A stretch of 61,097 bases of DNA from Gemmatimonadaceae bacterium (GTDB lineage Bacteria > Gemmatimonadota > Gemmatimonadetes > Gemmatimonadales > Gemmatimonadaceae): the NCBI GenBank assembly GCA_025929535.1, contig JAICLZ010000021.1, positions 1-61,097 of the forward strand. Direction: 5' to 3'. A program made the position numbers and the translations under genes. The notes below the pieces were generated by a model, which ran no database searches, was not told the origin of the DNA, and saw only the letters and a list, made by a program, of their open reading frames with translations. Below, in pieces: positions 1 through 9,043 of the stretch; position 1 is the first letter of the stretch; each line of letters starts with the position of its first letter.

Positions 1-66
1 CAGCGCGAGTGGCGGAGGCCGTTTCGGGCAGGCGCGCACGATGCAGGCATCAACAATTCTGGAAAT

Positions 67-102
67 ACGGATTTAACGGATCGAACGGATGAGAAAACGG
101 AT
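67..102. repeat. ACGGAT short direct repeats (4 copies)
   Basis: ACGGAT occurs at 67, 76, 85 and 97, so the spacing is 9, 9 and 12 bases. The core unit is roughly ACGGATTNA. The function is unknown. It could be a degenerate microsatellite or a binding array. Confidence 0.6.
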
Positions 103-146
103 CGCATCGGTGCGCATGGGTGGAACTGTGCGCATGGAGAGCGGGA

Positions 147-219
147 TTTTTTTGGTTGGCAACTGAAGCAACTGCAGGGACTACTCCTCTCTCGATGCCT
201 GCCGTTGCCAACAAAAAAA
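147..219. repeat. Long imperfect inverted repeat
   Basis: The left arm is T7-G-GTTGGCAAC (147-163) and the right arm is GTTGCCAAC-A7 (204-219). Sixteen base pairs form with one bulged G at 154, leaving a loop of 40 bases. The A/T tracts lie at the outer ends of the stem. It could be a cruciform-forming element, the remnant of a miniature mobile element, or a structured RNA. Confidence 0.55.
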
Positions 220-485
220 GAGTTACTGCATTCCGGTGCGATCACGCCCGGAATGTACTGATTCGATTGCAGTTCATTGGTTTGATTCGTGCTCAGCGCA
301 GTTGGCAGTTGCAGCTTAGCCTTCCGCGATCCCACCCGCGTCGGACGAACCGCTATTTCCTTCATTCGTGCTCATCAGCCAAGCCCATTAGTGCTGGCGG
401 GGGAGTGATCCCGCACACATCATTCGGAACCCGGCCAACTGTGATGGGGTACAGTGTTTGGCCTCACCGAAGTGATGTAGCCCGA

Positions 486-1004
486 ATGGATTGTCTCGAG
501 TTTCGTAATCAGTACCTCGCCTTCGTTGACCAGACGCTTCCGATCGCGGAGCAGTCCGCCGCGGAGCTGCATCTGGCCTCGTGCCGCATTTGCGCGCGCC
601 ATGATCTGGCGATGCGGCGTGGACTCATGGTGTTGCGCAATCTTCCCGCCGTCGAGCCGTCGTCCGACTTCTACGACCGGCTCACCTCCACGCTGCACCA
701 AATGGAGCGCGCCGACGCGAAGGCGGCGCGGTATCGAGGCCCCGGGCTGGGCTCGTTCGCGGCCGCGGCCGCAGGGGTGGTCGGCATCGGCTTCATGGCA
801 GCGGTGCTCTTCAACTGGACCGCGCAGGCGCGCAATCTCGCGCTCGCGCCCGTAGTCGCCAGCACACCCGCGGTCGCCCCATACCCGGTGACCAACTCGA
901 GCTTCGTTGCGAGCGCCAGCGCCGGCTTGCCGATCTGGCCCGCCGCGATGCTCGTCGATCAGGCGCCGGTACGCTTCGCGAGCGAAGAGCTGCTCGGGCG
1001 CTAG
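486..1004 (+). CDS. Putative zinc-finger (zf-HC2) anti-sigma-like membrane protein
   Basis: This 172-aa protein has an N-terminal zf-HC2-type signature (Cys3, then His29-x3-Cys33-x2-Cys36), as in anti-sigma factors that hold ECF sigma factors at the membrane. A single hydrophobic segment lies at about residues 92-112, followed by an Ala/Pro/Ser-rich tail of about 60 residues outside. I chose the ATG at 486 because it places Cys3 correctly; the open frame continues upstream through repeat-like sequence. No sigma factor gene is adjacent, so the partner is unknown. The zinc-binding pattern is seen directly, while the anti-sigma role is inferred from the family. Confidence 0.65.
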   Translation: MDCLEFRNQYLAFVDQTLPIAEQSAAELHLASCRICARHDLAMRRGLMVLRNLPAVEPSSDFYDRLTSTLHQMERADAKAARYRGPGLGSFAAAAAGVVGIGFMAAVLFNWTAQARNLALAPVVASTPAVAPYPVTNSSFVASASAGLPIWPAAMLVDQAPVRFASEELLGR

Positions 1005-1035
1005 CTCGGGCGCTCGCTCGAACGCGGGCCGGCCG

Positions 1036-1680
1036 TCACGGCATCGGCCGGCGCGGCGCTCCGGCGGTGATCGTTCCCATGAGCTCCTTGAAGTGCGATC
1101 CCACGAACGAAATGTTCTCGAGTACCACTGGAGGCACCTTGCTCGCATCCAGCTTGCCCATCGCCTTCAGCTGAAAGCCCTTCATCGCCTGCTGAAGCGC
1201 AATCGAGGTCAGTAGAAAGTCCCTGCCATTCGTTCCCGCGTGCTGAAGCGCGGCGTGCATCGAGGGCTCGTCATCGAATCGCTTCCCGGCGTCGTCCACG
1301 TTCTTCGGACGACCGCCCGAGCGAATGTGCGCCTCTACCTCCGGATGCGTCGAGTGCAGCGAATCGAGCGCGTGTTTCGCCGCCGTCCACCGCTGCAGCT
1401 TCTCGGACGTGAGCCGAAACGTGTCGATCTCACGAATCGCCGTATCGTGCGTGGCTGGAACAGGCTGGAGTCCAAGCTGGGCGCCGGAATCCGGGGAAGC
1501 CGGCGTGGATGTCGCGCGCGTACCGCTCGCACTTTGCGGCGGCTTGTCCTGATAGCATGCAAGTGCGAACGCAAGCGTCACGAGCGCACCGAACGTGGCG
1601 AGGCGACGAGCGGCGAATGAGTGATGCAGCGGGAGCTCGCAGGTGGTGGGAAAGCCGGAATGTACCGGACGGCATCGCAC
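1036..1680 (-). CDS. Hypothetical lipoprotein
   Basis: I do not recognise this protein. It has a hydrophobic export segment ending in a lipobox-like ALAC, then a Ser/Thr/Pro-rich linker and an alpha-helical C-terminal region of about 140 residues containing KLQRWTAAKHAL and KGFQLKAMGKLD. It is probably a lipid-anchored periplasmic protein. The start is uncertain: there is no ATG close to the signal sequence. GTG codons at 1680 and 1689 are the nearest normal choices (214 or 217 aa), and neither has a clear ribosome-binding site. It stands alone on the minus strand, convergent with the zf-HC2 gene. Confidence 0.55.
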   Translation of the reverse strand: MRCRPVHSGFPTTCELPLHHSFAARRLATFGALVTLAFALACYQDKPPQSASGTRATSTPASPDSGAQLGLQPVPATHDTAIREIDTFRLTSEKLQRWTAAKHALDSLHSTHPEVEAHIRSGGRPKNVDDAGKRFDDEPSMHAALQHAGTNGRDFLLTSIALQQAMKGFQLKAMGKLDASKVPPVVLENISFVGSHFKELMGTITAGAPRRPMP

Positions 1681-1791
1681 GGCATGCACAGGGTGTGAGG
1701 CGCAACGCGATTCGAGAATAGCACGCGCGACCGGCAGAGGCAACCGAGCCGGCGCGCCCGGTACGGCGCACCGCCGCACCCTCGAGGACAC

Positions 1792-1797
1792 TATATT
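1792..1797 (+). promoter_or_regulatory. -10-like hexamer of holA (leaderless type)
   Basis: TATATT lies exactly six bases before the holA ATG at 1804. There is no Shine-Dalgarno sequence and no clear -35 box. The same arrangement precedes ddl and the TonB-C lipoprotein gene, and in variant form the aromatic leader peptide. Confidence 0.4.
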
Positions 1798-1803
1798 CAC
1801 GAG

Positions 1804-2865
1804 ATGCCTGCGCTCGTCGAACGCGCGTTCCGGAAGTCGCTTCAGCGCGGCGATTTCGAGCGCGTCTACTACTTCCACGGGGACGACGACTTCCTCAAGG
1901 AACAGGCAGTGCGCGATCTGATCGCCGCCGCCGTGGATTCATCCACGCGCGATTTCAACCTGGACATTCGCGCCGGTGCCGAGCTCGATACGGAAACGCT
2001 GGGAAGCCTGCTGGGCACACCGCCGATGATGGCCGAGCGGCGCGTCGTCGTCGTGCGCGATGTCGCAGCACTGCGCAAGGATGCGCGCGCGGCGCTGGAC
2101 CGCTATCTCGAGAATCCGGCTCCCGACGTCATGCTCATTCTCGTCGCGCCCGCCGGCGAGAAGGCGAAAGTCGACAAGGCGCTCGAGGCGCGCGCATCGA
2201 CGAGGGAGTTCGCGCCACTCACCGGCGACCGTGTGCCCCGCTGGATCATGCACCACGTCGAGACGGTGCTCGGAGCCGCGATCACGCCGGAGGCTGCGGA
2301 GCTGCTGCAGCAGGCAACGGGGAACGAGCTCGCGGCGCTCGCCGCGGAGCTCGACAAGCTCGCCAGCTATGCCGGCGGCGGCACGATCGACGAGGCCGCA
2401 GTGGCCGACGTCGTGGGCGTTCGCCGCGGCGAGACACTCGGCGATTTCCTCGATCGCGTCGCCGCTCGCGATGCCGCCGGCGCGCTCGCACTCCTGCCAC
2501 ACATCCTCGCGCAGCCGAAGACGAGCGCCGTGTCGATCGTCATGGCGCTCACGACGCAGATGCTCGCCATCGGCTGGGGAATCACGCGCAGCCGCGCGGA
2601 CTACTTCGAGCTCCTCAAGAGCGGAAAGGCGTTTCCGATGCGCCCCTGGGCCGAAGCTGCGCGCGCATGGAGCGCGGCCGAGCGCCACTGGAACGATGCG
2701 GCGATCGACGCGGCGCTCGATGCGCTCCTCGCCGCCGACATCGCGCTCAAGGAAACGCGCATCTCCTCGGACACGCAGCTGCTCACCAATCTCGTGCTCG
2801 CGCTCTGCGGCGCCGAACGCTCCACGAATGCCGCACACCTGCTGCTCTCCGCCATTCCGGCGTGA
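1804..2865 (+). CDS. holA: DNA polymerase III subunit delta
   Basis: Delta is the clamp-loader subunit that opens the sliding clamp for the replicative polymerase. At 353 aa the length is normal for HolA. The N-terminal half has the degraded AAA+ fold with the family's characteristic YYFHGDDDFLKEQ segment (residues 22-34) and TPPMMAERRVVVVRD (about 72-86). The C-terminal collar domain follows, with LGDFLDRVAARD near residue 216. The ATG at 1804 has no ribosome-binding site but sits six bases after a TATATT hexamer. The SPOR-protein gene starts 24 bases downstream, followed by mutS, so holA probably heads a short operon. Confidence 0.93.
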   Translation: MPALVERAFRKSLQRGDFERVYYFHGDDDFLKEQAVRDLIAAAVDSSTRDFNLDIRAGAELDTETLGSLLGTPPMMAERRVVVVRDVAALRKDARAALDRYLENPAPDVMLILVAPAGEKAKVDKALEARASTREFAPLTGDRVPRWIMHHVETVLGAAITPEAAELLQQATGNELAALAAELDKLASYAGGGTIDEAAVADVVGVRRGETLGDFLDRVAARDAAGALALLPHILAQPKTSAVSIVMALTTQMLAIGWGITRSRADYFELLKSGKAFPMRPWAEAARAWSAAERHWNDAAIDAALDALLAADIALKETRISSDTQLLTNLVLALCGAERSTNAAHLLLSAIPA

Positions 2866-2888
2866 CGCTTCACCTTCGCAGACCGCTC

Positions 2889-3881
2889 ATGACTCGATTT
2901 TCCACTCCACTCGTTGCACGTGCGTCATTCGCTCTGCTCCTCCTGTGCGCCGCTCCCCTGGCCGCGCAGGCCACCGCGCCACTCGACACTGCCGTTGCGG
3001 CTGCCGCGGACAGCTCGGACAGCATCTTCGTTCGCGCCCAGCGCATGGCGGCGGAGGGACAGGGCGATGCCGCCCGCGCGCTCGTGCAGCACGAGATCGA
3101 CATCTCGCCCGCAGGCTCGCCGCACTACGTGGACGCGCTGTACTGGCGCGCGGTGGTTGCCGCGACGGCCGCGGACGCCGAGCGCGACCTGCGGCGCATC
3201 ATCATCGAGTATCCGCTCTCTTCGCGCAACGAGGATGCGCTGCTGCGGCTCGCGCAGCTCGAGATGACGCGCGGCGACAACGACCAGGCGCTCGTGCATC
3301 TGCAGCGGCTCGTGATCGATCATCCCACGAGTCCCTCGCGCGCGCGGGCATCGTTCTGGATGGCGCGCGTGTACTTCGACAAGAATCAGACACCGGCCGC
3401 ATGCCGCAGTCTCGCGGATGCGGCGCGCAACACGTCCGCGGCGCAGGTGGAGCAGCGCAACCAGATCGATTTCTGGATGCAGCGCTGTCACGGCGTGGAT
3501 ACGACGGCCGTCGCGTCCACGTCCACCGCCGATACGACGCCGCCAGCAACCTCGGAAGTCGCACCGCCCCCGCCCCCGCGGCCCCCATCTCCGGCACCGG
3601 CCACATCCACCACCACGCGCACGACGACCACGTCCTCGCGCACGGAGACGAGCAGCGCCAAGTACACCGTGCAGGTGGGCGCCTATCCGACGCGCGCTTC
3701 GGCCGAATCGCACCGCAAGAGCCTCGTGGCGCGCGGGATCGATGCGCGCGTGGTCGGCTCCTCCGCACCGTACCGGGTGCGCGTGGGGCGCTACGGCACA
3801 CGCGCGCAGGCGGATGCCGCCGCGCAGCGGCTCAAGGCGAAGAAGATCTCCGTGTACGTGACGGAGGCCGAGCCGCAGTGA
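2889..3881 (+). CDS. Exported TPR-like protein with C-terminal SPOR domain
   Basis: The protein has 330 aa. A signal peptide (MTRFSTPLVARASFALLLLC, cleaved near AAQA) is followed by about 150 residues of TPR-like helical repeats, as in YbgF/BamD-type proteins. Next comes a Pro/Thr/Ser-rich low-complexity linker (about residues 205-255), then a SPOR domain (about 257-328; KYTVQVGAYPTRASAESH and YRVRVGRYGTRAQADAAA). SPOR domains bind glycan strands stripped of stem peptides at septa, so a cell-division or envelope role is likely. I chose the ATG at 2889 because it starts the signal peptide. The stop codon overlaps the GTG of mutS. Confidence 0.8.
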   Translation: MTRFSTPLVARASFALLLLCAAPLAAQATAPLDTAVAAAADSSDSIFVRAQRMAAEGQGDAARALVQHEIDISPAGSPHYVDALYWRAVVAATAADAERDLRRIIIEYPLSSRNEDALLRLAQLEMTRGDNDQALVHLQRLVIDHPTSPSRARASFWMARVYFDKNQTPAACRSLADAARNTSAAQVEQRNQIDFWMQRCHGVDTTAVASTSTADTTPPATSEVAPPPPPRPPSPAPATSTTTRTTTTSSRTETSSAKYTVQVGAYPTRASAESHRKSLVARGIDARVVGSSAPYRVRVGRYGTRAQADAAAQRLKAKKISVYVTEAEPQ

Positions 3882-6478
3882 GCCGTGAAACGCCACTGAT
3901 GGAGCACTGGCGCGAGATGAAATCGCGCAATCCCGGCGCGATCCTGCTCTACCGGCTCGGCGAGTTCTACGAGACGTTCTACGAAGACGCCGAGATCGCC
4001 TCGCGCGTGCTCGGACTCACGCTCACGTCGCGGAACAACGGCGCAGCCGCGGACGTGCCGCTCGCCGGCGTGCCCGCGAAGGCGATGAGCGGATACCTGC
4101 GGCAGCTCGTGGCACAGGGATATCGGGTCGCGATCTGCGAGCAGATGGAAGATCCGAAGATCGCCAAGGGTGTGGTGCGCCGCGAGGTGGTGGAGACGAT
4201 CACTCCCGGTGCCGCCTTCGCCGACGACCTGCTCGACCACGCGCGCAACAACTGTCTGTGTGCGCTCGGCGTAGTGGACGAGCAGGCCGGCATCGCGGCG
4301 GCCGATCTCTCCACCGGCGAGCTCCGCCTCATCACGTGCGGTGCGGGCGATCTCGAGCCGTATCTCGCGCGCCTGGCGCCGAGCGAGATGGTGCTCGTGC
4401 GGGGCGAGCGCGCGCCGTCGCCGCGCGGGCCAACGTGCGAGGGGCCGCTCGTGACGGAGCGCGAGCGCTGGGAGTTCGATCCGGCGCTCGCGTCGGATGC
4501 GCTCACGCAGCAGTTCGGTGTGGCGTCGCTCGAGGCATTCGGCCTCGGTGCGAACGATGCACCGGCGATCGGTGCCGCGGGCGCGCTGCTCCGCTATCTG
4601 CACGAGCTGCAGCCGCAGGGCGTGCCGCATCTCGCGCGGCCCGTGGTCGAGCGCGCGGGAAGCGCCATGCCGCTCGACGAGATGACGCGGCGCAACCTCG
4701 AGCTGGTGGAGTCGCTGCGCGGCGGCGACCGAAGCGGCACCCTCCTCGACGTGCTCGACCGGACCGCGACCCCGATGGGCGCGCGGCTCCTGCGCTCGTG
4801 GATTCTCACGCCACTCACGGAGCGTGCGCCCATCGATGCACGTCTGGATGCCGTGGGCGCGCTGAGCGACGATGCGCTCGCGCGCGAGACGCTCCGCACT
4901 GCGCTCGACGGCGTGCGCGATGTCGAACGGCTCGCGAGCAAGGCTGCCGCCGGCCGCGCCACTCCCCGCGAGCTCGGCGCTCTCGGCGCATCGCTCGCGC
5001 GCATGCCGGCGGTGTCGAACGCCGCGCGGCGCGTGGGTGGCGCGGGCGTGATCAGCGAGCTGCTCGCGAAGTGGGACGACTGCGCAGAGCTGAGTGCGGA
5101 GCTCGCGCGCGGGCTCGTGGATCGTCCGCCACCAATGATCGGTGAGGAGGAGGCGATCCGCGCCGGCTTCGATGCGGAGCTGGACGAGATGCGCGAGCTC
5201 CAGCGCGGCGGTCGCGACGCCATCGCGCGCATCCAGAGCGCGGAGCGCGCGCGCACGGGCATCTCGTCGCTCAAGGTGGGCTACAACAAGGTGTTCGGCT
5301 ACTTCATCGAGATCACGAACGCCAACAAGGAGCACGTGCCGGCGGACTACCAGCGCCGCCAGACGCTCGCTGGTGCAGAGCGCTACGTCACACCCGAGCT
5401 CAAGGAGCACGAGGAGAAGGTGCTCACCGCCGGCGAGCGCATCGAGGTGCGCGAGCGCGCGCTCTTCGAGTCGCTGCGCGCGCGGGCGGGTGCTGCGATC
5501 GCGCGGCTGCAGTGCGCGGCTTCGATTCTCGCTCAGCTCGATGTGCTGGCGTCTTTCGCGGAAGTCGCTGCGCGCGAGGGGTACGCGCGGCCGGCGATGA
5601 GCGGGGACTTCGCGCTCCACATCGCGGGCGGGCGCCATCCCGTGGTCGAGCGGATGATGCCGCGCGACAAGTTCATCCCGAACGATGTGTCGCTCACCAG
5701 CGACGCGCGCATGATCATCCTCACCGGTCCGAACATGGCGGGCAAGTCGACGATTCTGCGGCAGATCGGGCTGATCGTGCTGATGGCGCAGATCGGCAGC
5801 TTCGTGCCCGCATCGAGCGCGCGGATCGGCATCGTCGATCGCGTGTTCACGCGCGTGGGCGCGAGCGACAATCTCGTGCGCGGGCAATCGACGTTCATGG
5901 TCGAGATGTCGGAGACGAGCGCGATCCTGCACACGGCCACGCGGCGGAGTCTCGTGCTGCTCGACGAGATCGGGCGCGGCACCTCCACCTACGATGGCGT
6001 GTCGATCGCGTGGGCGGTGAGCGAGCATCTCCACGATGCGATCGGCTGCAAGACCGTATTCGCGACGCACTATCACGAGCTCACGCAGCTCGCCGAGGAA
6101 CGCTCGGCCGTTCGGAACTACACAGTGGCCGTGCGCGAAGTCGGCGACGAGGTGCTCTTTCTGCACACGCTCATCGCCGGCGGTGCGGATCGCTCGTACG
6201 GCATCGAGGTGGGGCGACTCGCGGGGCTGCCACAAGCGGTGGTGAGCCGGGCGCGCGAGATGCTCCGGCTGCTCGAGGCCGAACATCACATCGTGCAGCA
6301 CGCAGTGCAGAACGGCGCGGCATCGCGCAAACCGGTGGACGCCGGCGAGCAGCTCGGGCTCTTCGCGAGCCTGCCGCATCCGGTAGTGGAAAAGCTGCGC
6401 GGCATGGATGTCGACAATCTCACGCCGCTCGCGGCGCTGCAACTCCTGGCCGAGCTGCAGCGCGATGCCAACGGGTAG
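3878..6478 (+). CDS. mutS: DNA mismatch repair protein MutS
   Basis: MutS recognises mismatches and small loops and recruits MutL. The protein has 866 aa, typical of MutS1. The mismatch-reading Phe-x-Glu is present (Phe30-Tyr31-Glu32, in GEFYETFYEDA). The ATPase has Walker A GPNMAGKST (about residue 617), a Walker B region with LLDEIGRGTSTYDG, and the THYHEL histidine motif. A C-terminal dimerisation helix follows. The GTG start at 3878 overlaps the stop of the preceding gene (GTGA) and places the first domain at its normal distance. The frame is open far upstream in Arg/Ser-rich shadow sequence, which is not part of the protein. No mutL is present in the window. Confidence 0.97.
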   Translation: MSRETPLMEHWREMKSRNPGAILLYRLGEFYETFYEDAEIASRVLGLTLTSRNNGAAADVPLAGVPAKAMSGYLRQLVAQGYRVAICEQMEDPKIAKGVVRREVVETITPGAAFADDLLDHARNNCLCALGVVDEQAGIAAADLSTGELRLITCGAGDLEPYLARLAPSEMVLVRGERAPSPRGPTCEGPLVTERERWEFDPALASDALTQQFGVASLEAFGLGANDAPAIGAAGALLRYLHELQPQGVPHLARPVVERAGSAMPLDEMTRRNLELVESLRGGDRSGTLLDVLDRTATPMGARLLRSWILTPLTERAPIDARLDAVGALSDDALARETLRTALDGVRDVERLASKAAAGRATPRELGALGASLARMPAVSNAARRVGGAGVISELLAKWDDCAELSAELARGLVDRPPPMIGEEEAIRAGFDAELDEMRELQRGGRDAIARIQSAERARTGISSLKVGYNKVFGYFIEITNANKEHVPADYQRRQTLAGAERYVTPELKEHEEKVLTAGERIEVRERALFESLRARAGAAIARLQCAASILAQLDVLASFAEVAAREGYARPAMSGDFALHIAGGRHPVVERMMPRDKFIPNDVSLTSDARMIILTGPNMAGKSTILRQIGLIVLMAQIGSFVPASSARIGIVDRVFTRVGASDNLVRGQSTFMVEMSETSAILHTATRRSLVLLDEIGRGTSTYDGVSIAWAVSEHLHDAIGCKTVFATHYHELTQLAEERSAVRNYTVAVREVGDEVLFLHTLIAGGADRSYGIEVGRLAGLPQAVVSRAREMLRLLEAEHHIVQHAVQNGAASRKPVDAGEQLGLFASLPHPVVEKLRGMDVDNLTPLAALQLLAELQRDANG

Positions 6479-6496
6479 ACCGGCGCCTCGGCCGGC

Positions 6497-7465
6497 TCAG
6501 TCCATCGCGAATTCGCGCGCGAACGCAACCACGAACGAGAAGGTCTTTGCCTTGCTGCGCGTTTCCATCGCCTCCGAGATGCGCTCGAGACGCGCAGGAA
6601 TGCCCATGATCTTCTCCTGTGCCTGACGCCCCGTTGCGTCGAGCCCCTCGAGCGCATCAATCGCCCAGTTCCTGATCTGCTCCTCGACGATCTTCAGATA
6701 GTCCCGCGGCCCATAGATGCCGGCGCGGCGAATGACGTCCGCCATCTCGCGGAAGTTCGGCATGCTCACGCCGGGCATGTCGATCGAGGGCATGATCGCC
6801 GCCGCCGACACCAGCGCGCGGTTCGGATCGCGCTTCAGCACCGCGTCGAAGATCTGGCGATAGAACACGTAGTGCCGCGCCTCCTCCTTCGCGACGTTCG
6901 ACAGCACGACACCGATCGTCGGCTCGAACTCCGATGCGAGCTTGCCGGTGTTGGCGTGACTCACCTGCGTCGCGCGCTCCTGCAGCGTGGTGTAGACGAA
7001 CACGCGATACGGATCCTTGTCCCACGCCGGCTCGAAGCCCGCCTTGAGGTACTCGAACTGCATGCGCTCGAGCTCCGGATTGTTCAGGAGCTGACTGTCG
7101 CGCGTGTAGTCGTGGAGCACCGCACCGTGACGGTCCTCTTCGGCAGTCCACAGGTTGGTCCATTTGGACCAGAAGCTGTCGCTCCCCAGATAGACGGCGA
7201 GCAGCCGATGAAAGTGCGGAAGCCCTTCCTCCGTGAGGAGGTTGAGCGCGAGCGCCACACGCAGCGGCGTGCTGATGCCGCGGGTGCGCTCACGCAGCTG
7301 CGCGATGTGGTGGTCGGGGTCGGTGTCCGGCGGCGGAGACAGCAGCTCGCTCGGGAACCAGAGCACGCGCTTCGCCTCGTGCACGACCATCAGGTCGTGA
7401 ACCTCCGCCTCGAGATCGGCGAGCACTTCGACCTTCGCCAGCATCTCCATTTCCGGAACGGTCAT
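6497..7465 (-). CDS. Acyl-ACP desaturase-like di-iron protein
   Basis: The protein has 322 aa and resembles the soluble stearoyl-ACP desaturase family (plants, and DesA of actinobacteria), which puts a double bond into acyl chains on acyl carrier protein using a di-iron centre, O2 and electrons. The two metal-binding helices are visible: EEDRH (residues 109-113) and EEARH (194-198). Candidate further ligands are Glu79/80 and Glu163. The ATG at 7465 is preferred; an in-frame GTG at 7498 would add 11 residues, and neither has a good ribosome-binding site. It is convergent with mutS. Membrane fatty-acid unsaturation is the likely role. Confidence 0.82.
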   Translation of the reverse strand: MTVPEMEMLAKVEVLADLEAEVHDLMVVHEAKRVLWFPSELLSPPPDTDPDHHIAQLRERTRGISTPLRVALALNLLTEEGLPHFHRLLAVYLGSDSFWSKWTNLWTAEEDRHGAVLHDYTRDSQLLNNPELERMQFEYLKAGFEPAWDKDPYRVFVYTTLQERATQVSHANTGKLASEFEPTIGVVLSNVAKEEARHYVFYRQIFDAVLKRDPNRALVSAAAIMPSIDMPGVSMPNFREMADVIRRAGIYGPRDYLKIVEEQIRNWAIDALEGLDATGRQAQEKIMGIPARLERISEAMETRSKAKTFSFVVAFAREFAMD

Positions 7466-7645
7466 ATGCAAGCCATTGAAGAAGCACCGAGGGGGCACGC
7501 ACGCTCGCGCGGCGATCCGCAGCCCCGAGAATCTGAATCGTTGAGTGAGCTCGCGACAAACGTACGCGAAGCCGGACTAAGCAATGAGCACGCTCCGGGC
7601 TTCCAACAGCTCAAGCAAAAAACGGGCGATCTGTATCCGATCATA

Positions 7646-9043
7646 CTATCTCGCCATCATGTATGCGAGCACGTCGCTGCGCGTGACGATTCCGCCGAGC
7701 GCGCCGTTGGTGCGCACCAGCAGCGCGGGATTCGATTTCGACAGCAGCTTCACCACGCTCTCCACGGTCTGCCTGCCATCGATCACCGGGAATGGCGGCT
7801 CCATGACCTCGCTCACCGGCACATCGAGGAGCTTCCCGTTCTCGAGCGCCTTTGCCGACAGTACGCTCTCGGACACGGATCCGACGCAGCTCTCGCCATC
7901 CATCACCGGCAGCTGCGAGACGTCGTGCAGCGACATGAGGCCAAGCGCCTGGCGCACGCTCGCCGAAGGGGCGACGCTGACCACACGCGGCGTTCCCTCT
8001 GATTTTCCCTGGAGCAGCTGGCCGATCGGCATGCGGTCGGTGTCGAGCAGCTGGTTCTCGCGCATCCATTCGTCGTTGTAGAGCTTCGACAGATAGCGCT
8101 CACCTGTGTCGCAGAGAAAGGTGACGACGCAGGCATTCGGGTCATTCACCTCGCGTGCCACCTGCATCGCGACGTGCGCGATCAGTCCACTCGATCCACC
8201 AACGAACAACCCTTCCTCGCGCGTGAGCCTGCGCGCCATCGCGAATGATTCGCGATCGGTGACGGTGCGGTAATCGTCGATGACGGACATGTCGATCGTG
8301 CCGGGAATCTTGTCCTGGCCAACGCCCTCGATCTTGTAGGGCACGCCCTCCGGCTTTCGCTCGCCCTTGCTCCTCCAGAACTCGGCCAGAATCGATCCGA
8401 CCGGATCGCCAGCGATGATCTTCACGCCGGGATTCCTCTCCTTCAGATATTTGCCGACACCGCTGATCGTGCCGCCCGTGCCCGCGGCCGCGACGAAGTG
8501 CGTGATCCTGCCTTCGGTCTGCTCCCAGAGCTCGGGCCCGGTGGTCTCATAGTGCGCCTCGGGATTCGCGGGATTGTAGAACTGGTTGGCCAAGATCGCG
8601 TTCGGCGTCTCCTTCGCGATCCGTGCGGCCATCATGACGTAGCTGTCCGGATGATCCGGCGGCACCGCCGTGGGCGTGATGATCACCTCCGCGCCGAAGG
8701 CCTTGAGCAGCCGGACCTTTTCCTGCGACATCTTGTCGGGCATCGTGAAGATGCAGCGATAGCCCTTGAGCACGGCCGCCATGGCGAGCCCGATTCCCGT
8801 GTTGCCGCTCGTGCCCTCGACGATCGTCCCGCCAGGCCGAAGCTCCCCGGCTCGCTCAGCGCGCTCGATGATCGGAAGCCCGATCCGATCCTTGACGCTC
8901 CCCCCCGGATTGAAGAACTCCGCCTTCGCGTACACCGGAGTGGCGACACCGCGCGTCACCCGGCTCAGCCGAATGAGGGGTGTCCAGCCGATCGTGTCGA
9001 GAACGTTCTCGAACGGACGTGTGTTGCGTGGCGATGAGCTCAT
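7646..9043 (-). CDS. PLP-dependent cystathionine beta-synthase / cysteine synthase with CBS-domain pair
   Basis: The protein has 465 aa. The fold-type-II PLP domain carries the Schiff-base lysine in NPGGSVKDRIG (Lys51) and a phosphate-cradle motif EGTSGNTGIGLA (about residues 81-92). Two C-terminal CBS motifs follow (about 345-465), which in this family bind adenosyl ligands and regulate activity. There is no N-terminal heme domain. The substrate pair (serine with homocysteine, or O-acetylserine with sulfide) cannot be fixed from sequence. I chose the ATG at 9043. It overlaps the stop of the upstream TonB-C lipoprotein gene by 4 bases, so the two are translationally coupled. Sulfur amino-acid metabolism is the likely role. 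Confidence 0.9.
   Translation of the reverse strand: MSSSPRNTRPFENVLDTIGWTPLIRLSRVTRGVATPVYAKAEFFNPGGSVKDRIGLPIIERAERAGELRPGGTIVEGTSGNTGIGLAMAAVLKGYRCIFTMPDKMSQEKVRLLKAFGAEVIITPTAVPPDHPDSYVMMAARIAKETPNAILANQFYNPANPEAHYETTGPELWEQTEGRITHFVAAAGTGGTISGVGKYLKERNPGVKIIAGDPVGSILAEFWRSKGERKPEGVPYKIEGVGQDKIPGTIDMSVIDDYRTVTDRESFAMARRLTREEGLFVGGSSGLIAHVAMQVAREVNDPNACVVTFLCDTGERYLSKLYNDEWMRENQLLDTDRMPIGQLLQGKSEGTPRVVSVAPSASVRQALGLMSLHDVSQLPVMDGESCVGSVSESVLSAKALENGKLLDVPVSEVMEPPFPVIDGRQTVESVVKLLSKSNPALLVRTNGALGGIVTRSDVLAYMMAR

Larger units (their letters stand above)
1..485. other. Gene-poor left end with short repeats
   Basis: I see no convincing gene here. The stretch is less GC-rich than the rest of the window. 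It holds a cluster of ACGGAT hexamers (67-102) and a long imperfect inverted repeat (147-219). An open frame runs through it into the next gene, but the first 122 codons are not protein-like and contain the inverted repeat, so I treat it as non-coding. Confidence 0.5.

Noticed and set aside
2060..3877. Upstream in-frame extension of mutS
   Set aside because: The frame is open but the translation is Arg/Ser/Ala-rich shadow of holA and the SPOR-protein gene. MutS homology begins exactly at the GTG at 3878.
3791..6442. Long open frame antisense to mutS
   Set aside because: It is the reverse-strand shadow of a strongly coding GC-rich gene. The translation is Arg/His/Glu-rich with no domain-like pattern, and mutS on the plus strand is unmistakable.
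6480..6495. Short CCGGC/GCCGG hairpin between mutS and the desaturase gene
   Set aside because: The stem is only five bases with no T-run. In DNA this GC-rich it is expected by chance.
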